DNA from: Sipunculus nudus
Taxonomy: Eukaryota; Annelida; Sipuncula; Golfingiida; Sipunculidae
Assembly: GCA_026874595.1 (NCBI GenBank)
Contig: CM049316.1
Location: forward strand, 17,631,839 to 17,695,838
Reading direction: 5' to 3'
Length of the DNA: 64,000 nucleotides
Below are positions 1 to 61,342 of the stretch, in pieces (position 1 is the first letter of the stretch; each line of letters starts with the position of its first letter). The notes under the pieces were generated by a model, which saw only the letters and a list, made by a program, of their open reading frames with translations, had not been told where the DNA came from and searched no databases. Position numbers and translations under genes: made by a program.

Positions 1-318
1 TTTTCGTTTGGACCACAGTCCGCTCTTTCCCATCCGCTGTATACATTAGTTGACAGAATTGAAACCAACCAATGATGAGCATACCAAAGATTGAAGAAAA
101 TTTTTTTTTTTGTCAAATTCACTCGTTTACAATGATGTCATTTGGTTCTTATTTAGTTTGCTCACTGTACACTAACTGTATAGTACTTATTGTGTCCTTT
201 ACCGAGATTTCACCGAGGACCATAGCTGTATGCCTATGTTTCTCGGGCTGTCCTTTGAAGAGCATATATGTCATTTTGGATGTAACTGCTTATTATTGTA
301 GTTTTCTTTTTTTTACAG

Positions 319-382
319 GAAGCAAAATTAGAGGCTGCAAAATCGATGGGAGCCGATAATACAGTTTTATGGAACCCTAAAG
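319..382 (+). CDS. ADH exon (first in window)
   Basis: Acceptor TTTTTTTACAG ends at 318; donor GTTGGT starts at 383. Encodes EAKLEAAKSMGADNTVLWNPK plus one base of the next codon (split Asp). The preceding exon lies outside the window; 1-318 shows only intron. Confidence 0.87.
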
Positions 383-2230
383 GTTGGTTTGGTGTACATA
401 CCATGCATGCACTAATTTTGCCAGATTTTCCTGGAGCTGAAATAACACTAAATATAACCTTTAATATCCATGTTTCTAACGACACAGATTGTGCATAAAC
501 CTTTCACAATTTATAAATACCGAAACACATTTAAATACCGTATTTGTTGTATATCTTGACTTAATGTGAAGATATGTAGGCAGTCAACTCTTCTATACTT
601 GCTATTTATACTGACAGATATAGAAGGAAACATTCAGAAAGTGCGACAGGTTTGTCCACATGGATTACAAGGCTGTGTTGACTTTGTGGGTAGTACATCC
701 ACGGCACAGTCCGTCGTCCCACTCATGGCGATGGTGAGATGGATCTGTTCAGAACTGAGCCTCTTATTATGATCGAAATAAATACCCTCTTGAATAAACA
801 TATTAATATATGTTATTATTATGAAAGAAAGTGAACCCATTCGTATATAGGCTACGATTGAATTATTTCATAAAGATAGAACCCCAACGGATCATTCTTG
901 TGTTGACAAGCACCATCACTTATTAAATCTGATTTGTTGTGCTCTTTTAAAAATTACTAGCCTTTCCAAAGCTACCCTTTAGAATTAATTCTGATATGTT
1001 ATTACAGGGGTCCATTTACGCCGTAGTTGGTTTGTTTGGTGGTTTGTTCGACATCCCCTTGGCAACGCTACCAATGAACGCCATTTCCGTGATAGGCGTG
1101 CGTAACGGTCCACCCAGATATTTAAAAGAAATGGCAGACTTATACTCCGCTGGCAAAGTAAGCTTTAAACTTTATTGTATATTCTGTGTATACACGAGAG
1201 TAAAAAACTCCTCAGATTTAAACAAACGTTATCTTCCATAATTTTGTGTAGAAAACATGTACATCCAACTACTTCAGTATCAGCATCAATACGAATAAAA
1301 CATTGGATGCAATATCTCTTTGTATTATTGTATGATTAAATTACAACTTTGCCTGCATTTCCATGATTATATATAACTTGTATAGGGTTAGTCTATGTGA
1401 ATAATTATTTATCATATTTCAACTACAAATATTAATTAAATGGCCGTTCAATATATGTAAAGTTCTATTTCTTGTTCACATATATGTATTATCAATTGTG
1501 TCGTACAGGCTACACATGTGATAGGAATCACATCTCATATTTAATCTCTGGTTTATGATGTATACAAAGCATCCTCGAGTCCTTGTCCGAATCTATTTAC
1601 AAACGTAGGGTTAACTAACCAAACATCTTATGCATTACATTTTCACAAAGAATAAAATTTTGTAATGGAAACATCTGCTAAACTGAACATTTACTCTCTT
1701 GAAAATTTGAATTTTCGATTATCTTCCACGTGAACGTGTAAAACATTATTCTTCTGGAGCATGGAGATCGTTGCATTAGGCTTTAAAATTTAAGGCCCTA
1801 GAATTCCTTTGTTTATTTGATATTCATATTGTATCACCTAACCGTTGTCTTGCAATAGATTTTCTTCTAAGATGACTCAAATATCCACAAAATTTTCAAA
1901 TTATTTCTTCTATGTTATTACATATTTTGATAATTTATATAAAATATTGCACCTTAGACATCGAGTATTATTTCTTAAGTGGCAATTAAGTGTCTTCGTC
2001 TGCATGCAATAAATGTTAAATATTAGTGTGTTTTAATGTTTCCAAATGAGCTGAATATTCATCCCCAAATGCTAACCTAATATTGCATTTTCAATTCACA
2101 TCCATTTTGTCTCTTTCAACAGGTAAAACAACCCCCGATCAGTCACGTGACCCTAGAAGAAGCTCCTCGTATCCTGGATGGGCTGAAGGATGGATCCTTT
2201 GTGGGACGAGCGGTCATTTCACTTCTGTGA
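319..2230 (+). CDS. Zinc-type alcohol dehydrogenase (MDR superfamily), 3' part of gene, four exons
   Basis: NAD(P)-dependent medium-chain dehydrogenase; family members interconvert alcohols and aldehydes or ketones in the cytosol or mitochondrion. Exons are 319-382, 618-733, 1008-1157 and 2123-2230, with AG/GT borders and a continuous frame (intron phases 1, 0, 0). They give 145 residues ending in TGA at 2228-2230. The first exon holds the end of a Rossmann-fold stretch (KLEAAKSMGADNTVLW, the usual 'lelAkelGAd' motif). The second has QGCVDFVGS, the third GSIYAVVGLFGG followed by a substrate-lobe return, and the last the family C-terminal pattern LEEAPRILDGLKDG..GRAVISL. Whole family members are about 350 residues, so the zinc ligands and the glycine-rich NAD loop must be in exons left of the window. 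Substrate cannot be told. The class call is strong; the exact subfamily is open. Confidence 0.88.
618..733 (+). CDS. ADH exon
   Basis: Acceptor CTGACAG ends at 617 and donor GTGAGA starts at 734. It completes the split Asp codon and reads IEGNIQKVRQVCPHGLQG.. to PLMAM. Part of the nucleotide-binding lobe. Confidence 0.87.
1008..1157 (+). CDS. ADH exon
   Basis: Acceptor TTATTACAG ends at 1007; donor GTAAGC starts at 1158. Fifty codons in phase 0, from GSIYAVVGLFGG to DLYSAGK. This is the strand-turn-helix region after the Rossmann lobe in MDR dehydrogenases. Confidence 0.88.
1158..2122 (+). other. ADH last intron
   Basis: AT-rich intron with GT at 1158 and AG at 2121-2122 behind a CTCTTTCAACAG tract. 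No repeat family or RNA gene was recognised inside it. Confidence 0.75.
2123..2230 (+). CDS. ADH terminal exon
   Basis: Thirty-five codons from VKQPPISHVTLEEAPRIL to GRAVISLL, then TGA at 2228-2230. The C-terminal 'EA..il..l..G...GR.v' pattern is characteristic of MDR dehydrogenases and fixes the gene end. Confidence 0.9.
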   Translation, partial: VKQPPISHVTLEEAPRILDGLKDGSFVGRAVISLL

Positions 2231-3009
2231 CGCCATTACACCTAGGAACCTACATACCAAGAAATCTTGATTTCTCTCATTGTTAAATATACAATATATT
2301 AAGACTGATGACCAGCGTACATATTAAGTTGAATTGTAGTTACAAATTGTTACATCAGCCATATTACCAATGCCATTTAATCTCTAAATGCAGCAGTGTA
2401 TACATATAGGAATATGTACAATATATGTGGAGCAGTTTATATATTGATGCGCAGTCAGGATAATTTAGAGCACATGAATGATTTCCCATTTATAACAATG
2501 TTTCAATGGTCACGGTGCATATAACGTTATACTGGTATCTCGATAACATGAATCAGCAGAAGTTCCCCCAGTATTTAATTGCATAGATTAAAACGTTTTA
2601 TGTCTGTGTTACCAGGATATTATGATTCAACTGATTTTTACATTCTCGATTCTTAAGTATGCCTTAGGTACACTTGCATCTGTCGATGTACCGATGAATC
2701 GCGTCTGCCCTTTGTTATAGTGAATACCGCAAAGATATCATTAATTGTAACCGGCTCAGTGGTGCAATGGCAGACCCGTACGTATAAAGTATATATGTAT
2801 ATATACATGTTTGTGCTTTTGCTTTTACATCAAGGAATTAGTATAACTGTAGCATGATGATAAATTAGTAGCCTAGTTTTCTTTGTCGAAATATTAAAAA
2901 TCATGATCTGTTAATGTGGGTTATGTGATGATGGTGTAAGTCCGATGTCTTGCGAGAATTCCTATACAGAACCAGCACGGTGACATACATCTGGAATTAC
3001 ATACGATAT
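2231..3009. other. ADH 3' UTR and flank
   Basis: AT-rich, no coding signal. There is no AATAAA close behind the stop. A weaker ATTAAA lies at 2587-2592 and a CAATAAAG near 3197, so the poly(A) site is not settled. Confidence 0.4.
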
Positions 3010-3453
3010 CAGTGGCGTCAATTTATCGTCCAGTGTGTGTGTGTGGGGGGGGGGCGGTTGACTCGCAGACACATGCACACACACACACACACATATATAT
3101 ATAGCGTTTTAGCGGCTGTATGACACATTTCAAATATATTAGCGTCTGTATAACACATTTAAAATATTTTTACGTAATCTCATTTAAAATATATTTCAAT
3201 AAAGTCTTATAAGGTTTTAGAAAATAAGGTATTATGTCCCCGAATACGTTTATTCTAAATCCGGTTTAGATAAAATATTCACAGTAAATTCATAAATGAA
3301 ACCAAAATCCATAATTCTGATTATTAATATATTTAATTTGTAATAAATAAATATTATTCTCTGATTAGCGGGGGGGGGGGAGGTTAAATTGACCAATCCC
3401 TCCTCGGGGGGGGGGGGGATAAATACCCCAACCCCCCTATATTGACGCCACCG
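3010..3453. mobile_element. hAT-like MITE, 444 bp
   Basis: Begins CAGTGGCGTCAAT (3010-3022) and ends ATTGACGCCACCG (3441-3453): 13-bp terminal inverted repeats with one mismatch. Flanking 8-mers TACGATAT and AATGATAT agree at 6 of 8 positions, as expected for an old 8-bp target duplication. The interior has G-runs near both ends and no coding sequence. The 3' G-runs (3370-3379, 3407-3418) mirror the 5' run at 3049. Confidence 0.6.
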
Positions 3454-3461
3454 AATGATAT

Positions 3462-3981
3462 GACCTGGTTTTGGAATCATCAAAGTTCCCTGGTAAGATT
3501 ACCTAAGTTGATTGGAAAAGGTAAAAACCACATGACTTACAACTCAGTGACTGACATGGCAATAGAAATCTGCATTCTTAGAAATTAAAGCCTCCGCAAT
3601 GTATGGGGGTGGGGGGTCACTATTATGGAATGCTCCCTACTTCTTGTTTACGTTCATTTATTCGGTCCATATTACCAGGTTCATTTGTACAAAAGAGACT
3701 GTAGATCTGTGAATATACGTTGATGATGTACCTGAATTCAGATCCACACCAAGATTTAATGGATTCGACTTTGGCCCATTCCCAAACTGCCTTGAACAGT
3801 TCATGAGATACCGTTCATGATTGCGTGGGTTACTATGTGAACAAACAAACGGGGATGAACACATACCCTCCTGGCTTGGGCAATTATAACTATAGTTAAT
3901 GAACTTATAAGAGCACGAGTCATTTTACTGAGAGGAGCTCAGGTCGCAGGTGACTATTCTTTAAATATAAAGTCCATGAGG

Positions 3982-4019
<38 letters not shown>

Positions 4020-4579
4020 GTGTATAATCAGTATTAACACCAGTCTAGACATGGGTCGTATTTTGCCGATGTGAAATTTGGTTCAAGGACCAATAATTAG
4101 GACTATGAATATATGCGTATTGATTAAGCCAACTCTGCTGAGTTTTTAAACCCTTTCTGTAATGAGTTGTGAAACCTATTCAACTTTGTATAATTTGACT
4201 TTGAGCTTATTTATAGCACGAGGACAGTGCGTGTAGGATGGTTAGAGGCATAAATGATAAGGCACTTAGTAAAGCAGCACATTCTATCGAGTAATTTGGC
4301 CCCCTGTAGAAGCATTAAATCATATACACTTTTTCTTATGTGTAATCATAAAGTCGAGATCCGAAACATGGCCCCGAAGTTTAGGCTTTATTAGGTGGAT
4401 TGTTATTACAAATGATTGAAAATCCTTAAAATACATGCTTTCTTGATCTTTTGTTTAAATCCTGTCAGTACTGTAATAGAAATAGGGCCTAATACACATT
4501 CAATGAGATTCAGGATTTATTATCATATGGGTTTTCCTTTGGCTAATAAAACTGCCGCGTGGAGACGAATCCGGTATAA
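3462..4579. other. Intergenic, no gene seen
   Basis: Unique-looking AT-rich DNA with one (CT)n run (3983-4017). No convincing ORF or RNA. Confidence 0.5.
3983..4017. repeat. (CT)n microsatellite
   Basis: Perfect CT dinucleotide run of about 35 bp. Confidence 0.9.
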
Positions 4580-6770
4580 CAAGTGACCCATGGGTCATAA
4601 GCGCTGCTGAATTTGACATGTATACAGGTGATGCATGTGTTAATTATTGATGTTATGATCTGGTAAAAAGAATATTTGTTAAGGAACTTTAAACAATGGG
4701 TAGAATGGCTTCCAGAGTGCTTAAAATCATGTCTTTTAATCCATAGTCCTTAGAAAATAGGGAAAAGCAAGAAGATTTTACTAGGGACTCCTCAGATGCT
4801 AAGTTAGAAGTTCCTATTCATCAAACTGTCATGACTTGTGTCAATCTGACTTATAGGGTACTCAAATCATGTTGTTTCACACACATCACAGAATATAGGT
4901 CACAGTGACAAGGTGTTAAAGTGCCAAAGGTGACATTACAATGACCTCCGTTCATATTAAGAAAGACATTTCTAGAGCCAACATTTAAAATTTGTGACCC
5001 GTCTGGCTTCCAGGGTACTCAAAATTAGGCTTTCTGTTATAGCTCAGAGAATATTAGTCACAGTGACCTAATTCAGGATTCAAAGGAGCAAGGGCCTCCC
5101 TGGATGTCATATTAGAAGGTTCTAGGTCCAACAGGAAAATTCGGTGCCATGTCCGACTGTCTATGATCTGGTAAAAAGAATATTTGTTAAGGAACTTTAA
5201 ACAATGGGTAGAATGGCTTCCAGAGTGCTTAAAATCATGTCTTTTAATCCATAGTCCTTAGAAAATAGGGAATAGCAAGAAGATTTTACTAGGGACTCCT
5301 CAGATGCTAAGTTAGAAGTTCCTATTCATCAAACTGTCATGACTTGTGTCAATCTGACTTATAGGGTACTCAAATCATGTTGTTTCACACACATCACAGA
5401 ATATAGGTCACAGTGACAAGGTGTTAAAGTGCCAAAGGTGACATTACAATGACCTCCGTTCATATTAAGAAAGACATTTCTAGAGCCAACATTTAAAATT
5501 TGTGACCCGTCTGGCTTCCAGGGTACTCAAAATTAGGCTTTCTGTTATAGCTCAGAGAATATTAGTCACAGTGACCTAATTCAGGATTCAAAGGAGCAAG
5601 GGCCTCCCTGGATGTCATATTAGAAGGTTCTAGGTCCAACAGGAAAATTCGGTGCCATGTCCGACTGTCTAGGTGCTCAAAAGCATATTTATGGCCAGTT
5701 GCTTTCAGAATATAGGTCACCATGACTTACTTTCAGGTTTCAAAGAAATTTGGCCAGAACATCCTTGGATGTTGTGTTATACGATTGTAGGCTTAACAGT
5801 TACAATTTGTGTCCTGTCTGGTTGTTCAAAATAATGTTTGTGGCCAGTCGCTCAGAGAATATAGGCCATCATGACTTACTTAGTACACAGTTACTTAATT
5901 TCCTATTTCAAAGGACATTTAGCCAGGACCTCCTTGAATGTTACATAAGAAGCTTGTAGGCAAAATGAACACAATTTGTTCCCCGTCTGACTCTCTGGGT
6001 GCTCAAAATCATGTTTTCGGCCAGACTGCTTTATTTGAAGGTCTCAAAAATAGAGAAAAAAAATGCATAAAAAAGTACAGATGGCGCCACCAGTCTTCAC
6101 TACATGATCAATATGTATGGAAATAACCATGGCAATCTTTGCATTAGTTATTCAGATACTGGAGCACTTTTATTAAATTTAGCCAGGACCTGCCTGAATG
6201 TTACATAAGAAGATTGTAGGCAAAATGAATACAAATTGTGCCCCGTCAGACTCTCTGGGTGCTCAAAATCATGTTTTCGGCCAGTAGCTCCAAGAATATA
6301 GGTCATCATGACCTAATTTCATGTTTCTGAGGAGATTTGCCTAGGACCTCCCTGGATGTACAATTAAAGGTTTCCAGGTCTAACGGTTACGTTTTGTGCC
6401 CTATTAACGCCCAGACTGCTTCCTTTAAAGATCTCAAAAATAGAGATAAAAAAAGCGTAAAAATTAGAAAAACACTACAGGTGGCGCCACCAGTCTTCAG
6501 GAACTGATTAAAAAACACAATTGGATCAATATATATGGAAAAAATCATGGCAATCAATGCTTTATTTATTTAGATATAGGAGCTCTTGTATCATTTTTTT
6601 TTATTTTTCTAGTGGATACTTACAAGCCACATAGCTCGAAAGATATAGGTCAAAATGACCTAATTTCAGGTTTCTAAGCAGATTTTTATGGAACTCCATG
6701 GGTTTTCAGTTAGCAGTTTCAAGGTCCAGTGGTTACGTGTTTGGCCATGTTAATGGACACAATATTCATT
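4580..6770 (-). mobile_element. Family C Helitron-like element, reversed, 5'-truncated
   Basis: On the minus strand the 3' end reads TGACCCATGGGTCA then CTTG, followed by T (4580-4596 on +), identical to family C 3' ends elsewhere (56498, 63977). The body is made of degenerate C units: AGATGGCGCCACCAGTCT near 6078, another near 6481, and 'gtcacagtgacctaat' blocks. The 5' hairpin expected at the right end is missing, so it is truncated near 6770. Contains the 508-bp tandem duplication. Confidence 0.6.
4654..5669. repeat. 508-bp tandem duplication, two nearly identical copies
   Basis: Copy 1 is 4654-5161 and copy 2 is 5162-5669. Reading both in register I found a single difference (ggaaaagcaag against ggaatagcaag). 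The unit is part of the reversed family C element. Confidence 0.9.
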
Positions 6771-6936
6771 ATATTCAAACATCTTAATTATTATCAATAA
6801 ATACTGCACATATATACAGGGCCTATATTATATAGTTCTAACAAATGTTTGCTTGAAAGAACAACACAGATTTTACAATAAATTTATTTATTAATAAAAA
6901 AGCGCACAAGTATCACCAAAAATAGGAACAGGAAAA

Positions 6937-7230
6937 TCAAGCAAGTGAAATGGGAGCACATTCAGGTATGAAAGCACACAAATCATTAAATGCAAACTGT
7001 TTCTTGGTCTGGCCACCACGTTCTACCTGGACCAGCGCTTCGTACTTTTGCTTAATGGATTTCACATCAGACTTGAGCAGGCCGCGACGCCAAAGCAAAC
7101 AGGACACGAACAATATAAAAGTGAAGCAGTAAAGCAGTATAAAGTACTCTATGGTACAAATAAGAGTTAGTCTGAAAGATCTCAGCTTTCTACCTTTATA
7201 CAGAGATCTGTACATGTGTATCCCAGACAC
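6937..7230 (-). pseudogene. Pogo/Tigger-like transposase N-terminal fragment
   Basis: Minus-strand open frame whose middle reads LKSDVKSIKQKYEALVQVER then GGQTKKQFAF, resembling the CENP-B/pogo N-terminal helix-turn-helix ('KqKyeaLqqvEkG..k.qiA..f'). It continues into unrelated residues and stops at 6937. No DDE catalytic domain follows. The family call is by pattern only. It lies about 460 bp inside the terminal repeat at 7690 and in the matching orientation. AATAAA motifs follow on the minus strand near 6890. Confidence 0.4.
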
Positions 7231-7690
7231 ATCAAAGGTAAGGATTCCATTATGTTTTTTTTTTTTTTTATAACTTCAGATTTCGAATTATGGCTTTGTT
7301 GGCGAAACAAGAAAGGCCTGATCATGAGTAAATAATTGGCCGAACAGGTACACAACGGACCAGGTGTGTAAACCATCCCGCCTGATGAGTAAGATCCTTG
7401 CAGGTATTAATTATGTAACTGGTCATCACGGCCGTGGGTATGATTAATGGAGCGTGCACAGCTGTTATCCAAACATTCATGCGACATGACTTCGAGTTAA
7501 GCGATAGCAGTACTAGCTGGAGACCAACAAAACACTTCGACACATCAGGTTTTTCGACACATCCGAGTTCGACACAAAAGGAGTTAAGTTAGTAAGGTTT
7601 TAACTGGGTTTTTTTGCAGGAACTCCACATTCGACTTCGACACATGCGTGAATTCGACTTAACCGAGCTCGACACAACGAGGTTTCACTG
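6937..7690 (-). mobile_element. Pogo/Tigger-like (Tc1/mariner) remnant, one end present
   Basis: Read on the minus strand the element starts CAGTGAAACCTCGTTGTGTC at 7690 next to a TA (7691-7692), the usual pogo-type end and target. The TCGACAC/TTCGACTTAA-rich subterminal zone runs to about 7490, then the transposase-like fragment. No matching second end was found before 6780, so it is truncated. Confidence 0.5.
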
Positions 7691-7692
7691 TA

Positions 7693-8546
7693 TCTTGAAT
7701 TCCATTCCATTGAGCCATCGAACATGATGTAATTGTTAGTATATGCTGCTCTTGCTTGAATCACTCATGAAAAAAGAATTACATGTATTTATAATGTCTG
7801 ATTTTTGTTTCAATGGTATAAATAAACATTAATTAAACTTTGTGTTGTAATTCACATTATGTATCCTTAATTACTTCAAGTAAGCAAAATTTCACGTGTT
7901 TCTTTTTTCTAGACAGGTATCTATGTACAATATCATGACCAGTGATCACCTCAAACCTGAACAGAAAACCTGTCCCAAAATTCAGAGAAATCAGATTGCA
8001 CAAGTACAATACCTTCGTAAAAAATACTTTAGTCTCTCTTTAAAAGAAAAATATGATCTATTATTCGAAAAGAACCTGAAAAGGTCTGTAAATTATACTT
8101 TGGCAAATAAGATATAGAATATTGATTTGTTTTAGTAAAATATTCATATATTATGGTATGATTTTCCTATCAAACATAAAATATGTACCACACATTTTAT
8201 AACATTTTATAATTTAGTAACAGGTTGCAGGACTTTGTGGATCTATACAAAACAATTCTCAAATGTCACGAAATTTGCTGTAAATGCATTTGTTTATTTG
8301 TGACATTTATTGACGATAAGTACATTCCAAAATGCTCACGAAAACAAGTTAAATTTTATATACACATCTGTCGCAAAACTTATGAAAGACTAGCTGATAG
8401 ACTCGGTATACCGGGCTTAATACCGGGGTTGGGGAGATTTATTAACTGAGATGTGAAATGTTGGCTCATTTTTTTATTCTAAAAGTTAACAGAAAATATA
8501 AGTTTTCAGTAGGAAACTGTCTAAATAAGATATATATATAAACATT
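7693..8546. other. Gene-free stretch with two unassigned open frames
   Basis: Open frames at 7896-8117 (after a pyrimidine-AG tract) and 8225-8449 have no recognisable family. They may be decayed exons or chance. Nothing else seen. Confidence 0.3.
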
Positions 8547-8747
8547 TTGGCACGACTGCAGAATAACTCACGCACCTCTCTGAGGAACAACACTTCTGTG
8601 AACAGAAAACGTTTCTATGTACAGCTGCTTGTATCTTAATTTTGGTATTAACTTTAAATTACATGAATCCTTAACATAATACCGTCCGTCCGTATAAACT
8701 CATAATCTGGTGGAGACAGTGCGTGAGTGATCCTGCAGTCGCTCCAA
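8547..8747. mobile_element. Short MITE, about 200 bp, with long terminal inverted repeats
   Basis: The left end TTGGCACGACTGCAG.. and the reverse complement of the right end TTGGAGCGACTGCAG.. continue to match as ..TCACTCACGCAC over about 26 bp. No ORF. The flanks are AT-rich, so the target duplication is unclear. Confidence 0.55.
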
Positions 8748-9726
8748 TATTTTTAACATTTATTTTGTGGTTTTGTCCTCGTGGCAAGAAATTTATACCC
8801 CGGTATGTTTACCTTGATGACCTGGCCAGTCATGGTGTTAACATTGCGAACCGGAATGAGACGCGGGGGCATTAAGGTTTTCGATGATATTTGACTGGAT
8901 TCTATCGGTGGACGTATAAAGATTAGGTTGATGTGAGGAACACATGAAAGATTTATTAAATGTACGTTGCAAGGAAACTGTTCCTGAAGAAAGAAACAGA
9001 AATATGCATACCTCGTAAGTAGCAGAAGCGGACCCAACGGGACTCCATGCAGAGGGTTTGTATTCATTTTCAATTGCCGCAATGTTTTTTTTTTTTTTTC
9101 ATCGTATCAGACATCGTATCAATTTTGAGGCCTGAAACCCCAGACACCACTCCACCCCTTCCCACCCCACGCCTGTTCCTGAAATTGGGACCTTGAATTA
9201 GGTTTTGTCATTAATCCTCCTAGGCTGAACTGTCCATTTCATTAAGCGAGAAACATGCGTTTTTCTCTTTTACTGACCACGCAGGTGGGTCAGATCCCTC
9301 ATTGAAAGCAAGCGTCATTCATATGAACACAAGTCCTTAGTGTTAGAGGTTAAGTGACCACGATGCACGCATTCCGGTGATTGCCGAATGCAGTTCGGCT
9401 GTGCTTGGTAAAAAAAAACGGAAAAATCACTCAAAATTATATGTATATTAAAAAATTATTTATTTTCATATCGCCTATGTCACTGCGGGGATAATAACCT
9501 TTAAAATGATGTACGGCACAATATTGTACATAGCGCGGTTGCAGAGAACATTGCGAACAAACGTGAACTGAATTCCTTTTATAAGTATTAGATTCGAAAT
9601 ATTGGACACTGACACCTATATGCTTGCGACATCTATGACTAGACTGAAGAACTAATTTTAATGCGGGACTCTTACCTTCAACACTATCGGGCCGTATCTG
9701 TCAACATATAACGAACATATCTCAAA
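8748..9726 (+). promoter_or_regulatory. Upstream region and 5' flank of the BLOC1S4 gene
   Basis: No gene recognised. An in-frame TAA at 9709-9711 precedes the chosen ATG. No TATA box or other core promoter element could be assigned with confidence. Confidence 0.3.
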
Positions 9727-60128
<50,402 letters not shown>

Positions 60129-61342
60129 TGGATAAAATACAATTAAGCTTGTGATGACTTAGACTTTAAGATGATAAAATGTAAGGAGACTGTCAATTTT
60201 GCCAAAGTTTTCAGAACACTTATAATATTAGTGAAAATCACTTGCATGATCACATATATGAGAAAAAAGCATTCTGTACAATTGTAACGGTTGTTTTTGT
60301 AATTGATGTTAATTAGTAAATGCCCTACCAAAATCACAGTGGGTAAGTGGTTATCAAGTGAGTGTATCTTCCATTAGGCAGGTCTCTTGTTTAGTCACAA
60401 TGAGATGTTTCTTCAGCAGACCCCCCCCCCCCCCCCAACTCCCTGTCCCCCTTGCAGACTGCTATATTTGTACAATGAATTTAAACAAGCTTGCAATTGG
60501 TGGGGCCAAATGGAACAACAGTAAACAGTACACATAAGAAAAAACTTACCACATGCAGCCTATCAAAAAGAACATATCCAGAAACTGGATAGGTTTACAA
60601 GCTTTTAAATGATTGGTCAGATTCTCGATAACATCCTACATTCCAAGATAGTTTAATAAATATAGACTGCTTCAAACCACATTTTTTTTTCAAAACCAAA
60701 ATGGTGCACTTCATGGTAGACTAGTAACCTGTGATTAATTGTGCAGGGCACCAGTCTTAACTTTTATTAGATGATGTAATAGCTTCCCAGACCAAAACAC
60801 TGTGTGCCAGCATGTTAGGCCCCCCTGTAATGGTATGGCTGGCACTCAGATATCACATTGTCTCCGAGAATGACACCATCTGATTTCTAAAACAAACCTG
60901 AATACAAATCTTGAGTGTCTATTTCATGAAGGTGTCATTGAAGGAATCATCAGTCTCTATCTCACTGCACCAGTTACTAAAACTACAGGGTAGCAGAACC
61001 ACGGGCATGCCCACTCAAAATGGTGTGGGAGGAAGGGCAGCCTAATAAATATAACAACATATTGTTTTGCTGGTTCCAATGTTGGGTCTTAGGAGGGAGC
61101 TTAAACAAGTCGCTTGATTAGTTCATTACATTTCCCCCCTCCTCTCACCATTGCTAAAGGAATTAAAGGCAGGGAACATAGAAATGGTTAACACCTGTCT
61201 GTCCATCTGCCTGTCTGTCAATCAGAAATATGGTGTTAGAACTAAAACTAAAATTTGACATACAGTCACCATACTCATCCTTATGATGCACCATGAAGAG
61301 AACTATTGTAATTTTAAATATGGATGGCCTTGACACAATTTT
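60129..61342 (+). other. BLOC1S4 3' UTR and flank
   Basis: No further coding signal. A candidate poly(A) signal AATAAA is at 60655-60660; another lies near 61043. C-run at 60421-60436. Confidence 0.5.
60655..60660 (+). terminator. Candidate poly(A) signal of BLOC1S4
   Basis: First canonical AATAAA after the stop codon, 527 bp downstream. No transcript evidence is available here. Confidence 0.4.

Noticed and set aside
8753-9082. 109-codon minus-strand frame before BLOC1S4
   Set aside because: No family pattern, it overlaps the MITE edge, and composition looks non-coding.
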